From NCBI GenBank assembly GCA_026874595.1, contig CM049306.1, positions 107,839,142-107,903,141 on the forward strand: DNA of 64,000 bases. The letters run 5' to 3'. Positions 23,193 through 36,159 of the stretch are shown in pieces. The notes below the pieces were generated by a model, which was not told where the DNA came from, searched no databases, and saw only the letters and a list, made by a program, of their open reading frames with translations. A program made the translations under genes and the position numbers. Positions within the stretch are counted from its first letter, which is position 1. Each line of letters opens with the position of its first letter. Source of the DNA: Sipunculus nudus. Lineage: Eukaryota; Annelida; Sipuncula; Golfingiida; Sipunculidae.

Positions 23193-26162
23193 AACATTTA
23201 AATTAGTTTACCTTTTCTGGAGGCAACACAAGTAAAAAAAAAGAAAAGATTTCACTGAAAGTAAATCTACTCTCTATAAAGGGGTTTTAAGTGTTCTGGA
23301 AATATGCCTGTTTAAAATTAAGGATTATAAGAAAATACAGTTGGACTTCTCAATTACTAACACAGGAAGAGTTTTCTAGTTATACAGAATATATACAAAC
23401 ATTAAAGATTATCAAATATACTGGTCACAGGATAGACATTGTGGCCTAAAGATGCTCATAGGCCCAGAAAGTAGGTTACTCAGTTGAAACAATTTTAACA
23501 TGTAAGCAGTCATATGAATATCCCATATGCACCATAAATGTTAAACACTAAATTTGCACTTCAAATATAGTATGCTCCAGCTATTAGATAAAAAAAAACC
23601 TACAAATCATAATATTGCCCATTTGCTTAAAGATTTAAATGTTACTTTATATGATAAACTAAATATGCTTACCAGAAAATTCTTGCATGGGCTTGACATA
23701 TTTAGGTTTTCCTTATACTTTCAGCACCATTTCTTCATACTGGTTCTATGAAAAGTAAAGAAACCATTACAAATCATAGAAACAAAGGTTGTTGGAATTA
23801 AATAATTATGAACACTGAGCCATGCCTATTTAGAAATTTAAGTAGACAAATAAACATAAAACAGGACCTCACATCATATCATTTAACTCAAACAGTACAT
23901 CAGTGATATCTTGGTGGTCAGTGATTTTCAAAATGATGTCTTGACCTTTCAAGGTGAAATGGCACTACTACTTAAAAAGAAATTATTCAAGGTGGGCAAA
24001 AAATCCATTTTTGATTGCCTTGTAAATTGAATTTGATTTCTCTTTGGGAATGAAAATAGAATATGATACAATCATCTGATCCTTAGTGAAACGAATTCCC
24101 AAATCATTATGCCTTTTCCTTTTGTAATGAAAGTGAACATTTCAGAAGAAACCTCAAATGAAAAAAAAGTCACAGGACCAAGCCCATTAAAGTTAAAGTG
24201 CTCATAACCTATGTAAGAGTGTTCTTGACCTTCTGATGTCACATTCAGATTAAATTCATACATATGAATGGCTTATGGATTGTTATCAAACATAGTGTGT
24301 TTATGTTTAAAATTGTAAATTAAGTGGTGTTTACAGTATATGGAAATGACAAGTAGAAGGGCATATTACCAAATTAAAGCTTAATTTAGGAGCTTTTGTG
24401 TGATAGACCCCAATAGTTAAAAAATATTTGATTAGCTGTAATGTTTTGGTTGAGTACAGTTAACCCCTCTTCAATTTTGTAAAAAGCATTCACCAAAATT
24501 GAGACAGTGGCTGTAAAATCAGCAATGATCAACAGTGTTTAATGTTTACTTTGGCTGAAAGTAAAACTTGTTAGCATTATATAAATAATAATTTTTTACC
24601 ATATTATAACTTTTGAGCACTCTAGCAAGACAGAAAAATTCAAGTCAATTTCGAAAATGAAGAGGACATCATTACCTTGTAGGGCTTAATGTGTAGAAGC
24701 TTTTTCTTTTCATGACCCAGAGTTCAGCTAAATAAGAACATGGCCAATAGCCAAAGGTCCAACAAATTAAATGGTAGTATGTGGTACTCATAACATTTGT
24801 ATGCTGATCTGATGAAGCTTTATGTAGGTTGATTAATAATCTCTTCACAGGTTGGGGACATTCAGAAATTACATCAATATGTAAATTTTGGGCCTGCTGT
24901 TTACTCTTGATTTTTCCACACCCAATTGCAAATAGCACCAGTGAAAAGGATTTGTTCTTAGCTGAGTTCCTGTTGTAGTATAGAACATGCAAATTGTCAC
25001 TTTACAGGGGCAACAGCATCAGCTTTTTGTCCAAAAATGTTGTATTTTGTAAAATGGGCCACCAATTAGGAAATGTTATCTTGAAACGCACAGATTGTGT
25101 TTTTGCAGGGCAAACCATGATGGGTTAAGTCATCTTTATGCAATCACTGGTTTAATATGCAAAAATAACTGAAGGAATGCAAGATTACTCACCAATGAGA
25201 CATTTTCAGCGATACATTCCCCTTCTGCTTGACAAAGAACTTGTCACTCAAAGTGTGTATTGGTACTCCTTAACTATTACCAGATGTTATCACTGATTCA
25301 CATGTAACTGAATCTGCATGCCTTTGTCCTGCTGATGTGCACAGCCTGTACAGCATTCATGTGACATCACCATGCACTATTCCAGGGCAGGGTACAGTAA
25401 GGTCAAAGGTCGATTGTAGAGAGTGCCTGTACAGCAAGCTTGTCTGCTGGGGGGGGGGGGGGGGGGGTAACATATACTTGTGAAAATTACTGATTAGTGC
25501 ACCTGAAGAATGCTGGTTATTGTCACAATAAGAATGCAGACACATATTTTTTTTAAGTACATATGCTTTGATCAATGCTGTTGAGTTTTGGCAATATATT
25601 TTACAGCTGGAAAGCGTGGTTGTTCTAGCTGTTTCTAAAACCAATATGATATTAGGTTAATGCTTATGTGACCATAATTGGTCAGTGGCACACTACATCA
25701 GTACCCTTTGTTCTGTATTTATGAAGTAGTTATCAATTGCATTTGGATGCTGAAGTACTTGTATATACACAACATTCCAAAAGAATTACTGTTTCTTATA
25801 ATTATCAATGGCGGTTATTATAAACAACGTGAAATATAGTTAAATTATTTTTTTGTATTGTATTTTGAGAAAATGATGTTTTTCTGGATGCATGATTACT
25901 ATAGTTTACACCTCTTAAAGTATAAATCAGATGAAAAAAATCTTTATTTATAGTATTATTTTTCTAATAAACATAGAGTTCTGAGGAAGCTGGTTATTTT
26001 TAAACCCATTTTAACATACTTCTTCAGTATTGATTATTCAATTAAAATTCATTTTCTCAGAACAATAATGGAGCTGAGATTTAGAAGTTTCTGCAGCATT
26101 TGTGTTCCCTTGGAAAATGTGTAAGTCCTATCTTGTAGAACAGTCAGCCTCAAAGTATATAA
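23193..26162. other. Interior of the 7.3-kb element, no recognised gene
   Basis: AT-rich. The longest frame is a minus-strand 106-codon one (24672-24992, containing IGCGKIKSKQQAQNLHID), which I do not recognise and which has no splice or start context. A G run lies at 25451-25467. If the element was autonomous this is where a transposase remnant should be sought. Confidence 0.5.
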
Positions 26163-26485
26163 ACTTATAACTGACATATAACTGACATATACAGAACTCC
26201 TTCATGTGCACTTCCCTTATATCTCTCATTCAAGTCACATATAAATGAAATATACAGAATGGCCTCATGCGCAACTCCCTTATAACTTTTTTTTTTTTTT
26301 TAACTGGCAAATAACAAACATACAACTCCCTTATAACTCACATATAACAATGCCTGACTAAACATGTAGCTGCAATATAAATATAACTCACATACACAGC
26401 ATTTATATGGGATATATGTCCCTTATAAGGGACATATAAGGCCCTTATAGGGGACATATAAAGCGCATATATGTGAGTACTTTTC
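26163..26485. repeat. Right palindrome array of the 7.3-kb element
   Basis: Repeated ATAACTGACATAT, CCCTTATAACTC and ATATGTCCCTTATAAGGGA steps, including the near-perfect palindromic block GGACATATAAGGCCCTTATA. It mirrors the array at 19235-19625. Together they frame the element. Confidence 0.8.
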
Positions 26486-26500
26486 ATTTTCTTAAGGGAA

Positions 26501-27070
26501 GTCATCTGAGCTATAGTCGTGGTCCATTGTCTGTTGTTAGTCAATCTGTCCATCCATCCGTCTGTAGATGTGGCACGTTTTGAAACCGTAAGACCTAGGA
26601 ATACAAAAAACTACCAAGCCAAAAACTAGGTCTTTTGACTTTGTTCCTTTGAGAAATTAAGGAAAAACCACAACTTTTAATAAAAAAGCTATTTTCACAC
26701 TTCAGGACTGTCTAATAACAAAACCACTCATCTGTTTTTCCTCATATTTACCATAAATATACCTCTATATAGTTCCTATGTACATGTATGCCAGAAACTT
26801 GAGTCTATTTTCTCCAAGTATATAACTATGTTTAATTAAGATTAAATTGTTTACCCAAAATAAGATCTGAATTTTGTAAATTTTTTAGGTTATTAGCATA
26901 AAAATAAAATCAGTACCTAAAGTTTTGCCCAACTTTGACCATGGCACGTTTTTTTTCCTGTAAGTACACCATTGATTTAATTTTCACAGTATGTAAACAT
27001 AAGTATTAAATTTGTTTTAATTTGAAATTTGAAAATAAAAGCTTGAAAATTAGGCTAGTTATTGAATTTT
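26501..27070 (+). mobile_element. Continuation of the split Helentron-like copy
   Basis: Starts with the second head arm GTCATCTGAGCT, then CATCCATCCGTC repeats and the family body (GGCACGTTTTGAAACCGTAAG). It is interrupted at 27071 by another full copy. Its own 3' part is probably 28705-29884. Confidence 0.65.
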
Positions 27071-28704
27071 TAGCTCAGCTGACTATAAGTCATCTGAGCT
27101 ATAGTTGTGGTCCATTGTCCGTCCGGATGTCCGTCTGTAAGACTGGCACGTTTCGACACCATTGGACCTCCGAATCTGAAATTTGGCATACAGTTAGATG
27201 TCCTCAAAATCTCCTAGCATGCCAAAAATTGGGTCAATAGGACTTTGTTCCTTCGAGATATTGAGGAAAAACCTCAATTTTTTATTAGAAATCTATTTTC
27301 ACACTTCAGGACTGGCTAATATCAAAACCACTCATCTGGTTTTCTTCGTATTTACCATAAATGTTCCTCTATATAGTTCCTATGTACATGCCAGAAATTA
27401 AGTCAGTATTGTTTCATTTAAAAAAGTTATGGGCCCAAACATAATGGACTTTGTAAAAAAATCAGGAAGATATTTGGTCACTTAAGACCAAAAGTGATAA
27501 AGGTAGGGACTTTTTTCCAGTAATACAACTTTAATTAATCAAAATTAAATTGTATACCAAAAATTAGATCAAAATCTGTTAAATTTGTTTAAATATTGGC
27601 AAAAATATAAAATTGGTACCTTAAATTTTGCCCAACTTTGGCCACGGCACGTTTTTTTCCTGTAAGTACTGTGGATTTAATTTTCACAGCATGTACACAT
27701 AAGGATTTAATCTGTTAAAATCTGAAATTTGAAAATAAAAGCTGCAAAATTAGGCTAGTCATTGAATTTTTTTGGAGGCTCTTATTGTATTCCCTTACAT
27801 TGTCAAGCAGTCCACTTCGGTGACTGTAGGTCATTCAGTGCACATCTCTATGCTCCCCAGGCTGTTGGCATAATGTTATGCAATCCCATCACCAGGGCAA
27901 GCCGTCTCTCCACTGAGTTGAGCTTGATCAAGCTGTCCGCATTTAATACCATACCACAGGGAGCCTTTTTCTCTGGCAACCCCCCCCCCCCCCCATTCTG
28001 TTAACAGACCTGTACTATGAACTAGATGAATCTTAAAATTAACATTTTTTCAGCAACGAGCAGTAACAACAGAGACCCCTCCCCCCACCCACCCCTTCAA
28101 TACACACACTAATAAACAAGATGAATCTTATAATTTTAATGTTAAATATATTCTTTTTGATGAGACTTGGACAATTTTGTTTTTTTTTTAAGAAAAAAAT
28201 TTAAGGAATTTAATCCTAATATTCAAATGTGATCAAATATTAGGATCTAATGTAAGTGCTAATTGACAAGATTCAAGAAAATATAAATACTTTGTAGCCT
28301 TTCATTCATATCTCTTAAAGTTGGCGGGGCCTAGGTGTGAATAACACTGTTAACTTAGTATTAAAATTAGGAATATTGGTCAAACTTTGTGGAATTAATT
28401 TTTAACTCATATGGCCATATATTTAACTTTTGAAAACTTAATTACCTTCACACATTATTTGTTTATGAAATGTTACTTTTATATAACACTTACTGTAGGC
28501 CTATTTGTTCCCTTGGTGCATCACTAAATGGTTTAGCTCATGTCCATTATTCTATAATTTGCAGAGTTTCATTTTAGCAGGGCCATTTTCTCATAGCTTT
28601 TCTAATGATAATATACATGAAAAACCAAAAGAAATAAAAATATTTTGCAGTTACTAATATTTATCGAAATTCAGCTGAGCGATGTGACCAATGGGTCCCT
28701 TGTT
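27071..28704 (+). mobile_element. Helentron-like non-autonomous element, copy 3
   Basis: Complete head at 27072 and tail CAGCTGAGCGATGTGACCAATGG.. ending TCCCTTGTT at 28704. It carries a C run at 27981-27994. It appears to be inserted in the body of the split copy that starts at 19200, which makes it younger than that copy. Confidence 0.65.
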
Positions 28705-29884
28705 CCTTGAGGCTCTATTGTAGTCATTTGCTTTGATTATAGATTACAGATGCAGGGTCCCACTCCAGGTCACTGGAAGCCAGCTATGCCAGGGTTTCTA
28801 ATTTGTAACAGTCACTTGGGGAGATCCCCTGTTGTGACAGGTGTACAGTTATTCTCATATCACCACCCCAATCCCCCCCCCCCCCCCAAAAAAAAAACAA
28901 CCCACGAATTAAGTGTTGTGCAGTAATTGTTATTGTTTTCACTGTATCTCCTTAAATATAATGCTGTTTCCACTCCAATATACAGAAACTTTCCTTGAAA
29001 AAGTAATTCAAGGTGTAATCCGTAGATGCCATGTTGTGTAAATGCAGCATTTTTAAAGAAATCAATTTTCTTTTAAATGATTTTAACAAATATAATTAAA
29101 CCCACCAGCATGCTTCAATTTATAAAATATGAAGCACATAATGGATAAATAAAGACAAAGTTTATAATTGTGAAATTTAAATCAAGTATTATTTTTATAT
29201 ATTTATTGTTTTGCAGATTTAAAAGATATATTTTTGTGGTAAAAAATAAATAAACACTTATATTCATGATGTGGTGTTATCTGACAAGATTGTGATTTAT
29301 GATGATGCAAATGAGAATTATGAATCAACTTTTATATTCAGATATATATGTTATTTGGAAATATAAACTTATAATAAAAAAATGGTGTGATAAAAAATGA
29401 GGATCTAATACAAACATTTGTTCATTATTTTCCTGCCTCAGGAGATTTGGAGATCAGGCTTTGTTTTCCCTATATGTATGTTGTTAATTAGTTATATTTC
29501 AACTGTATACATTTCATAAGATAAAAAATACATATTTATTTAATAATATATATTTTAAAAAAATAGATTCAATGGAACAATTGTGTAGACTACTGAAATA
29601 TCAACAGTTAATCAAAAAGCCAACTAATGATCATTGGAACAGTACAGATCTTTTGTTCACAAACTGCTCACATGCTTCAGTTTCAACATTAGGAAACACA
29701 TGGTCAGGTAACAAAATATTATTTGCAACAGTTTCTTGGTCATCAATACCAACCAATCATATAAACCAACCTTGGCCTATATTACCTCTTCCTCCTTCAT
29801 TTTATCTCCATTTGATATTATTTTAGATTTTTACCTTCAAGGCCATCTTCAGCTGAGCACAGTGACCAATGGGTCCCTTGTTTC
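28705..29884 (+). mobile_element. 3' part and tail of the split Helentron-like copy
   Basis: Contains C/A runs at 28872-28899, family body sequence, an endonuclease remnant (29572-29826) and a tail, CAGCTGAGCACAGTGACCAATG.. CCCTTGTTT, at 29850-29884. Linking it to the head at 19200 is inference from nesting. Confidence 0.5.
29572..29826 (+). pseudogene. EEP endonuclease C-terminal remnant, best copy
   Basis: The frame reads LCRLLKYQQLIKKPTN, STDLLFTNCSHASVSTL, then NTWSGNKILFATV. This is the pattern of the C-terminal third of exonuclease-endonuclease-phosphatase domains of LINE type (LxQLIxxPTR.. S..LDLIFTN.. SDHxLI), with the catalytic SDH degraded to SGN. It ends 24 bases before the Helentron-like tail. 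Autonomous Helentrons are known to carry a LINE-derived endonuclease at the C-terminus of their Rep-helicase protein, so this is the position expected of a deletion derivative. A nested LINE scrap is the alternative, but the same block recurs beside tails at 22465 and 47013. Confidence 0.6.
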
Positions 29885-31690
29885 AATTACAATTCAAGAA
29901 ATTTTATGAAACTTCTATTCAAATTTAGTTCAATGTGCTGGAGAAAAATATCAGTTCAATTCAAATAATTTTTAATCAATTCAAATTCCCAATTCAAAAA
30001 GTTGCTTTAATTTGAATACATTTCATTTGTGTGATGCCAGTGTTATCACAGGTGTTTTTTTTTTATTTTTACACTAATTAGTTTTGTTCAGAATTGGTTT
30101 AATTTTCTCAAAAGCTAGTTGAAATATCATTAATTACAAGTTTTGCCATTTCATGTGGTAAGGAATAGCAGCCAGATAGGTTTTACTTGTTCTGTTGGGC
30201 AATTATTCCTTAAGATCATGTAAACCACCCAAAGTCAGTGAAAGGTTTATTTGGATTTCAAATGAGTGGCTATATTTACCTAGTGCAATGAATAAATATG
30301 CAAATAATCTTTTTGGATGGAGAAAAACATTAAAGTTCTTTTGATTATGGGGTGGTGGAGGGAGGTACAAACAAAGGCCCCCAACACAAAGAGGACAAAA
30401 GCCCTTCCCTCCCCCTTATCATATTAAAAGAAAATGTCTGTCTACACTTAAAATTCTGTACATTTTATCTGTTTATGTGTGTTAAATGTATGTAAGGCAT
30501 TAAAGGGGCCTATTTACATACCAGGCATTGCAGGCATGTTAAATATACATGAAATATAGTGTTTTCTTATCGTAGTTTGGTATGTGCCAATACAGGAGGG
30601 GGAATGAGCTTCTTGTTTGTGAATTGTTGCCACAGCACAGTATCAGACGTTTGTTTGCTCATGCTTTCTTACTATAGTAAACATACACACCTGGACATAC
30701 ATACTGTTTATTTACACACAGAACCATAATAATGTATAAAATTTGAAACTGAGATAGTAAGTTCATATGAAAGATGAAAGATGGTGTTGCCCTACATCCT
30801 ATTGGGTGGGGGAGGGGTGGTGGCTGATCTCTGTTATATCCCCTAACAATAGCATGGGAAAAAAAACTTGATGCTTGAATGAGCACAATCGTGTGCAATA
30901 TAATTTTACCGCTTTTAGTCATCAAAGACCAGTAATCTATAGAATATATACAAGTACTTTGCTATCTCATGGCTGTTGCTTGTTCTGGTCAGTAAAGTGC
31001 CCTAGGTAATCAAAACCAATTGTCACCATGTAGCACCCTCTGACATTAGAGAGTCTCAACCAGTGTGCTTGCAGTCAGAGTGCTGTTACATCCTTCAGTG
31101 ATGAACACCCTTCAAAGCTCTATAAGGATGCAAATATTTTCATCAGTTCTGACAACACCTCATCGGCCTACAAGTATGCTGTCACATGATATACACCTTA
31201 CCGATTGTCAGCTTTTCAGTATACTTTTTAACAGCACCTGACATGAGCTAGAAAAATTCTGTTTTAACTTAGCACTGGTAAACCCCCTCAACATATTTGT
31301 TTAATTCTGACCTTATTAATACAAAGCCTTGCTCACAAAGGTTACCAAATGAATCTTTACCATAGAGATAGAGTTTCAGTTTTGGTTCATGAGTTCACAT
31401 CATATATTCTTTGTGTGAATTCATTATTTGTAGCCTAATTGATTGTTAGTTCAGCATTTCTTAGGTTATAACATTAGAAAATGGTCAAAATGGTAATTTC
31501 TCTTGATCATAACAGGATCTATGGAAAAACTGTGCTATGTTACCAATGCCTATTTAACCCTTTTGGGCAATTACTTGAACTTGTCTGAAACATCTTGGCT
31601 GGGTCACAGAATAAGTACCTTGCTTGAAAAAAGCTCCCTTTCAGAACCCATAAAGGTGAGATGTCATGCCAGAAAGCCCCCTCATCCACC
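29885..31690. other. Unannotated stretch, no gene seen
   Basis: AT-rich with no sustained frame or recognised element. A purine block GGGGTGGTGGAGGGAGG lies at about 30350. The short minus-strand frame at 30659-30925 has no supporting features. Confidence 0.55.
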
Positions 31691-31699
31691 CTTACCCCG

Positions 31700-34600
31700 C
31701 CATTTTTGTCCTCTAGCCTGTCACATAGATATGGGTGAAACCCTAACCCTTGAAATACAAAGAGCACACTATGTCACAGTAAAACATACCTGTCACATAT
31801 ATACAGGTGAAAGCCTAACCCTTGACAAAGTAAAATGTGCTTGTCACAGAGATAAGAGTGAAACCCTAACTCGTGAAATACAAGATTAAAATGGTGTGTC
31901 ACAATACAATGTGGCTGTCATATAGATATAGGTGGAACCCTAACCCTTGAAATACAAGATGAGCAAATTGGTCACTGTTAAATGTACCTGTCTCATAGGT
32001 ATGGGTGAAACCCTAACCCTTGAAATACATTATGAGAACATTGTGTCACTCTACAATGTGCCTGTCCCATAGATATGGTTGAAACCCTAACCCTTGAAAT
32101 ACAAGATAAGCATACTGTGTCACTGTACAATGTGCCTGTCACATAGATATGGGTGAAACCCTTACCCTTGAAATACATTATGAGCACAGTGTGTCACTGT
32201 ACAATGTGCCTGTCCCATAGATATGGGTGAAACCCTAACCCTTGAAATACAAGATTAAAATGGTGTGTCACAATACAATGTGGCTGTCATATAGATATAG
32301 GTGGAACCCTAACCCTTGAAATACAAGATGAGCAAATTGGTCACTGTTAAATGTACCTGTCTCATAGGTATGGGTGAAACCCTAACCCTTGAAATACAAG
32401 ATGAGCACACTGTGTCACTGTACAATGTGCCTGTCCCATAGATATGGGTGAAACCCTAACCCTTGAAATACAAGATGAGCATACTGTGTCACTGTGCAAT
32501 GTGCCTGTCATATAGATATAGGTGAAACCCTAACCCTTTAAATACAAGATGAGCACACTGTGTCACTGTACAATGTGCCTGTCACATACATATAGGTGAA
32601 ACCCTAACCCTTGAAATACAAGATGGCATGCTGTGTCACAATATTAAAAATACAGCTGTCATAAAGATATAGGTAAAACCTTAACCCTTGAAATACAAGA
32701 TGAGTACACTGTGTCACAATATTAAAAGTATGGCTGTCATATAGATATAGGTGAAACCCTGACACTTGAAATACAAGATGAGCTTACCATTTCACAATAA
32801 AATGTGGCTGTCATATAGATATGGATAAAACCCTAACCCTTGAAATACAAGATGAAAACACTAGTCACAATAGTATGTTGCTGGCCAATAGGCCTTTTGT
32901 TTAGCTTATGCCGAATTGATTTCAAAAGGCTGAATCAAAGTGAATGAGTATCACTGTGAAATGTGCCTTTCACATAGATATGGGTGAAACCCTAACCCTT
33001 AAAATACAAGATGAGCACACTGTGTCACTGTACAATGTTCCTGTCACATAGATATGAGTGAAACCCTAACCCTTAAAATACAAGATGAGCACACTGTGTC
33101 ACTGTACCATGTGCCGGTCACATAGATAAGGGTGAAAACCTAACCCTTGAAATACAAGATGAGCATGCTGTTTCACAAAATTAAACATGCAGCTGTCATA
33201 AAGATATAGGTAAAACCTTAACCCTTGAAATACAAGATGAGCACACTGTGTCACAATATTAAACATATGGCTGTTATATAGATATGGGTGAAACCCTAAC
33301 CCTTGAAATACAAAATGAGCACATTGTCACTGTACCATGTGCCTGTCACATAGATATGGGTAAACCCTAACCCTTGAAATACAAATGAGCACACTGTGTC
33401 ACTGTACAATGTTCCTGTCACATAGATATGAGTGAAACCCTAACCCTTTAAATACAAGATGAGCACACTGTGTCACTGTACCATGTGCCGGTCACATAGA
33501 TAAGGGTGAAACCCAATATTAAAAATACAGCTGTCATAAAGATATAGGTAAAACCTTAACCCTTGAAATACAAGATGAGCACACTGTGTCACAATATTAA
33601 ACATATGGCTGTCATATAGATATGGGTGAAACCCTAACCCTTGAAATACAAAATGAGTACACTGTCACTGTACCATGTGCCTGTCACATAGATATGGGTA
33701 AACCCTAACCCTGAAATACAAATGAGCACACTGTGTCACTGTACAATGTTCCTGTCACATAGATATGAGTGAAACCCTAACCCTTTAAATACAAGATGAG
33801 CACACTGTGTCACTGTACCATGTGCCGGTCACATAGATAAGGGTGAAACCCTAACCCTTGAAATACAAGATGAGCATGCTGTTTCACAAAATTAAACATA
33901 CAGCTGTCATAAAGATATAGGTAAAACCTTAACCCTTGAAATACAAGATGAGCACACTGTGTCACAATATTAAACATATGGCTGTTATATAGATATGGGT
34001 GAAACCCTAACCCTTGAAATACAAAATGAGCACATTGTCACTGTACCATGTGCCTGTCACATAGATATGGGTAAACCCTAACCCTTGAAATACAAATGAG
34101 CACACTGTGTCACTGTACAATGTTCCTGTCACATAGATACAAGTGAAACCCTAACCCTTGAAATACAAGATGAGCACACTGTGTCACTGTACCATGTGCT
34201 GGTAACATAGATAAGGGTGAAACCTTAACCCTTGAAATACAAGATGAGCATGCTGTGTCACAATATTAAAAATATGGCTGTCATATAGATATAGGTGAAA
34301 CCCTAACCCTTGAAATACAAGATGAGCTTACTGTTTCACAATACAATATGGCTGTCTTATAGATATGGATAAAACCCTAACCCTTGAAATACAAGATGAA
34401 CACACTAGTCACAATACTATATTGCTGGCCAATAGGCCTTTTGTTTAGCTTTTGCCGAACTGATTTCAAAAGGCTGAATCAAAGTGAATGAGTATCACTG
34501 TGAATTAAATGTGCCTTTCACATAGATATGGGTGAAACCCTAACCCTTAAAATACAAGATGAGCACACTGTGTCACTGTACAATGTGCCTGTTACATAGA

Positions 34601-34835
34601 TATGGCTGAAATTGTAACCCTTGAAATACAAGATGAGCATGCTGTGTCACAATATTAAAAATACAGCTGTCATAAAGATATAGGTAAAACCTTAACCCTT
34701 GAAACACAAGATGAGTACACTGTGTCACAATATTAAAAATATGGCTGTCATATAGATATGAGTGAAACCCTAACCCTTGAAATACAAGATGAGCACACTG
34801 TCAAAGTAAAATATGCCTCTCACTGAAACACTGTT
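31700..34835. repeat. 74-bp array with telomere-like core, about 40 copies
   Basis: Unit: CATAGATATGGGTGAAAC, CCTAACCCTTGAAATACAAG, ATGAGCACACTGTGTCACTG, TACAATGTGCCTGT. Cores recur every 72-78 bases. Nearly every unit keeps CCCTAACCC. Several unit subtypes recur in the same order, and a non-repeat spacer (CTGGCCAATAGGCCTTTTGT) occurs at 32881 and again at 34425, showing a 1.54-kb higher-order duplication. Confidence 0.95.
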
Positions 34836-36150
34836 GCTCAGAGGCTATGTAGAATTATGAGATAACTATGTTGATTTTGCTGTTGATTTATAACTATTGA
34901 AAAAGAATATATGTGTTCTCACTTCTGACCACCATGTTTTTTGCACAGTTCTGATCAAAATCATGCATGTAGCCTTCTGTCTGAACGAAAGTATATGTGG
35001 AAAAGGAGCAATATACACAATATTTTGTGTACATAGGTAATAATACGCACAGTATCAGGTAAATAGTACAAACTATGCAGGATATCATGCAAACTGTAGT
35101 GTGCATGCCTGATGCCATGCATATAGCCTCAGGCGAGTAATTTTGACTGGGTGATATATGAAGGCTTTGAAGCTACCATTTAGAAAACAACCTGGTAATG
35201 AAGTAATGTGGACCATGAACTGATTCACAAACCATGTTAGTATGTCAGCATGGTGTGGGTAAGATACTGCAATTAAAGTAGAGGCTCAAGTTTCGCTGTG
35301 CTGCAGAACAAGTCATTCAGCTTTGTTGAATTAAAGACTGGTAGGAATACAAGCAGTCCCAAGTATACAGAATTAAGAGTTTGATGAGTGTGCACCACTC
35401 ATTTAATAAGTATCATACTAATATTAATATTGATTACATGATAATTTGAGAGTGGTTAAGATAGGGCTTCAACCACATTTTATCCCAAGTTATTCCATTC
35501 TCTGACTGTTCTAAGGGGAAAATGGTTATTAAAAGGGTCCTGTTATCCTACCTGCATGGTATGATGAAACTTCCATGCTAATTTTTAGTGGGTGCCACCT
35601 CATGGACATTTGCCAAAAATAATTTATTACCCAAATTTGGGCCCTAAAATTGACACTCTGTTGTCTCTTATGATATTCATTTGAATTGTTGTAAATACAC
35701 ATTTTTTGATATGTTGATAAATTCTGTTTTGGTCTGTTCCATACCTTAATAATTTCTATATAACTTTCCTGTTTTCACTTGTAGAATCTTTAAAAAAAAT
35801 ATACCACTGACCATTTTAAGAATCAAATATTATAAAATCCCATCTCAATTATCGGTTTTAAAGTGATCATTATGCTGACATAGTGATCCTTAGTAGCTGG
35901 CAAAGCCAAGATGCTGAAAAATAATTTGTACCAAAACTTGAGATTCAAAATTGGGGGGGGGGGGGGGGGTCGTCTGATATATGGGGTGTCTTATACAAAA
36001 GTAAATACAGTAATGCTAGTTTCTTTTTCCTAATCTGTTGATACTGATACTGGTTAGGTCTTTTGATTGAAATACACTGATTGATGCTTGGTTACAGGTA
36101 AACATACTCATAAAGCTAAAATATGCATTTATTGACAAAATGAAGTGTAC
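34836..36150. other. Unannotated stretch, no gene seen
   Basis: No sustained frame or recognised element. It contains a long G run at 35951-35968. Confidence 0.55.
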
Positions 36151-36159
36151 TACTAGGCC

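Larger units (their letters stand above)
19218..26498. mobile_element. 7.3-kb insertion with CCCTTA..TAAGGG termini
   Basis: Boundaries are fixed by the split Helentron-like head: GACTATAA precedes it, AAGTCATC follows it, and the empty site is GACTATAAGTCATC, so AA is duplicated. Termini are CCCTTACCGAAAA and, inverted, CCCTTAAGAAAA. Arrays rich in CATATATG and CTTATAAG lie at both ends. The target ATAAGTCA is the same as that of the 56-kb insertion. The interior holds a nested Helentron-like copy (20170-23192) and about 3 kb without a recognised gene. No transposase found. Confidence 0.75.

Noticed and set aside
31700-34835. CRISPR-like or true telomeric array
   Set aside because: Units are contiguous without unique spacers, and the telomere motif is only a 9-base core in a 74-bp unit, in a eukaryotic context.
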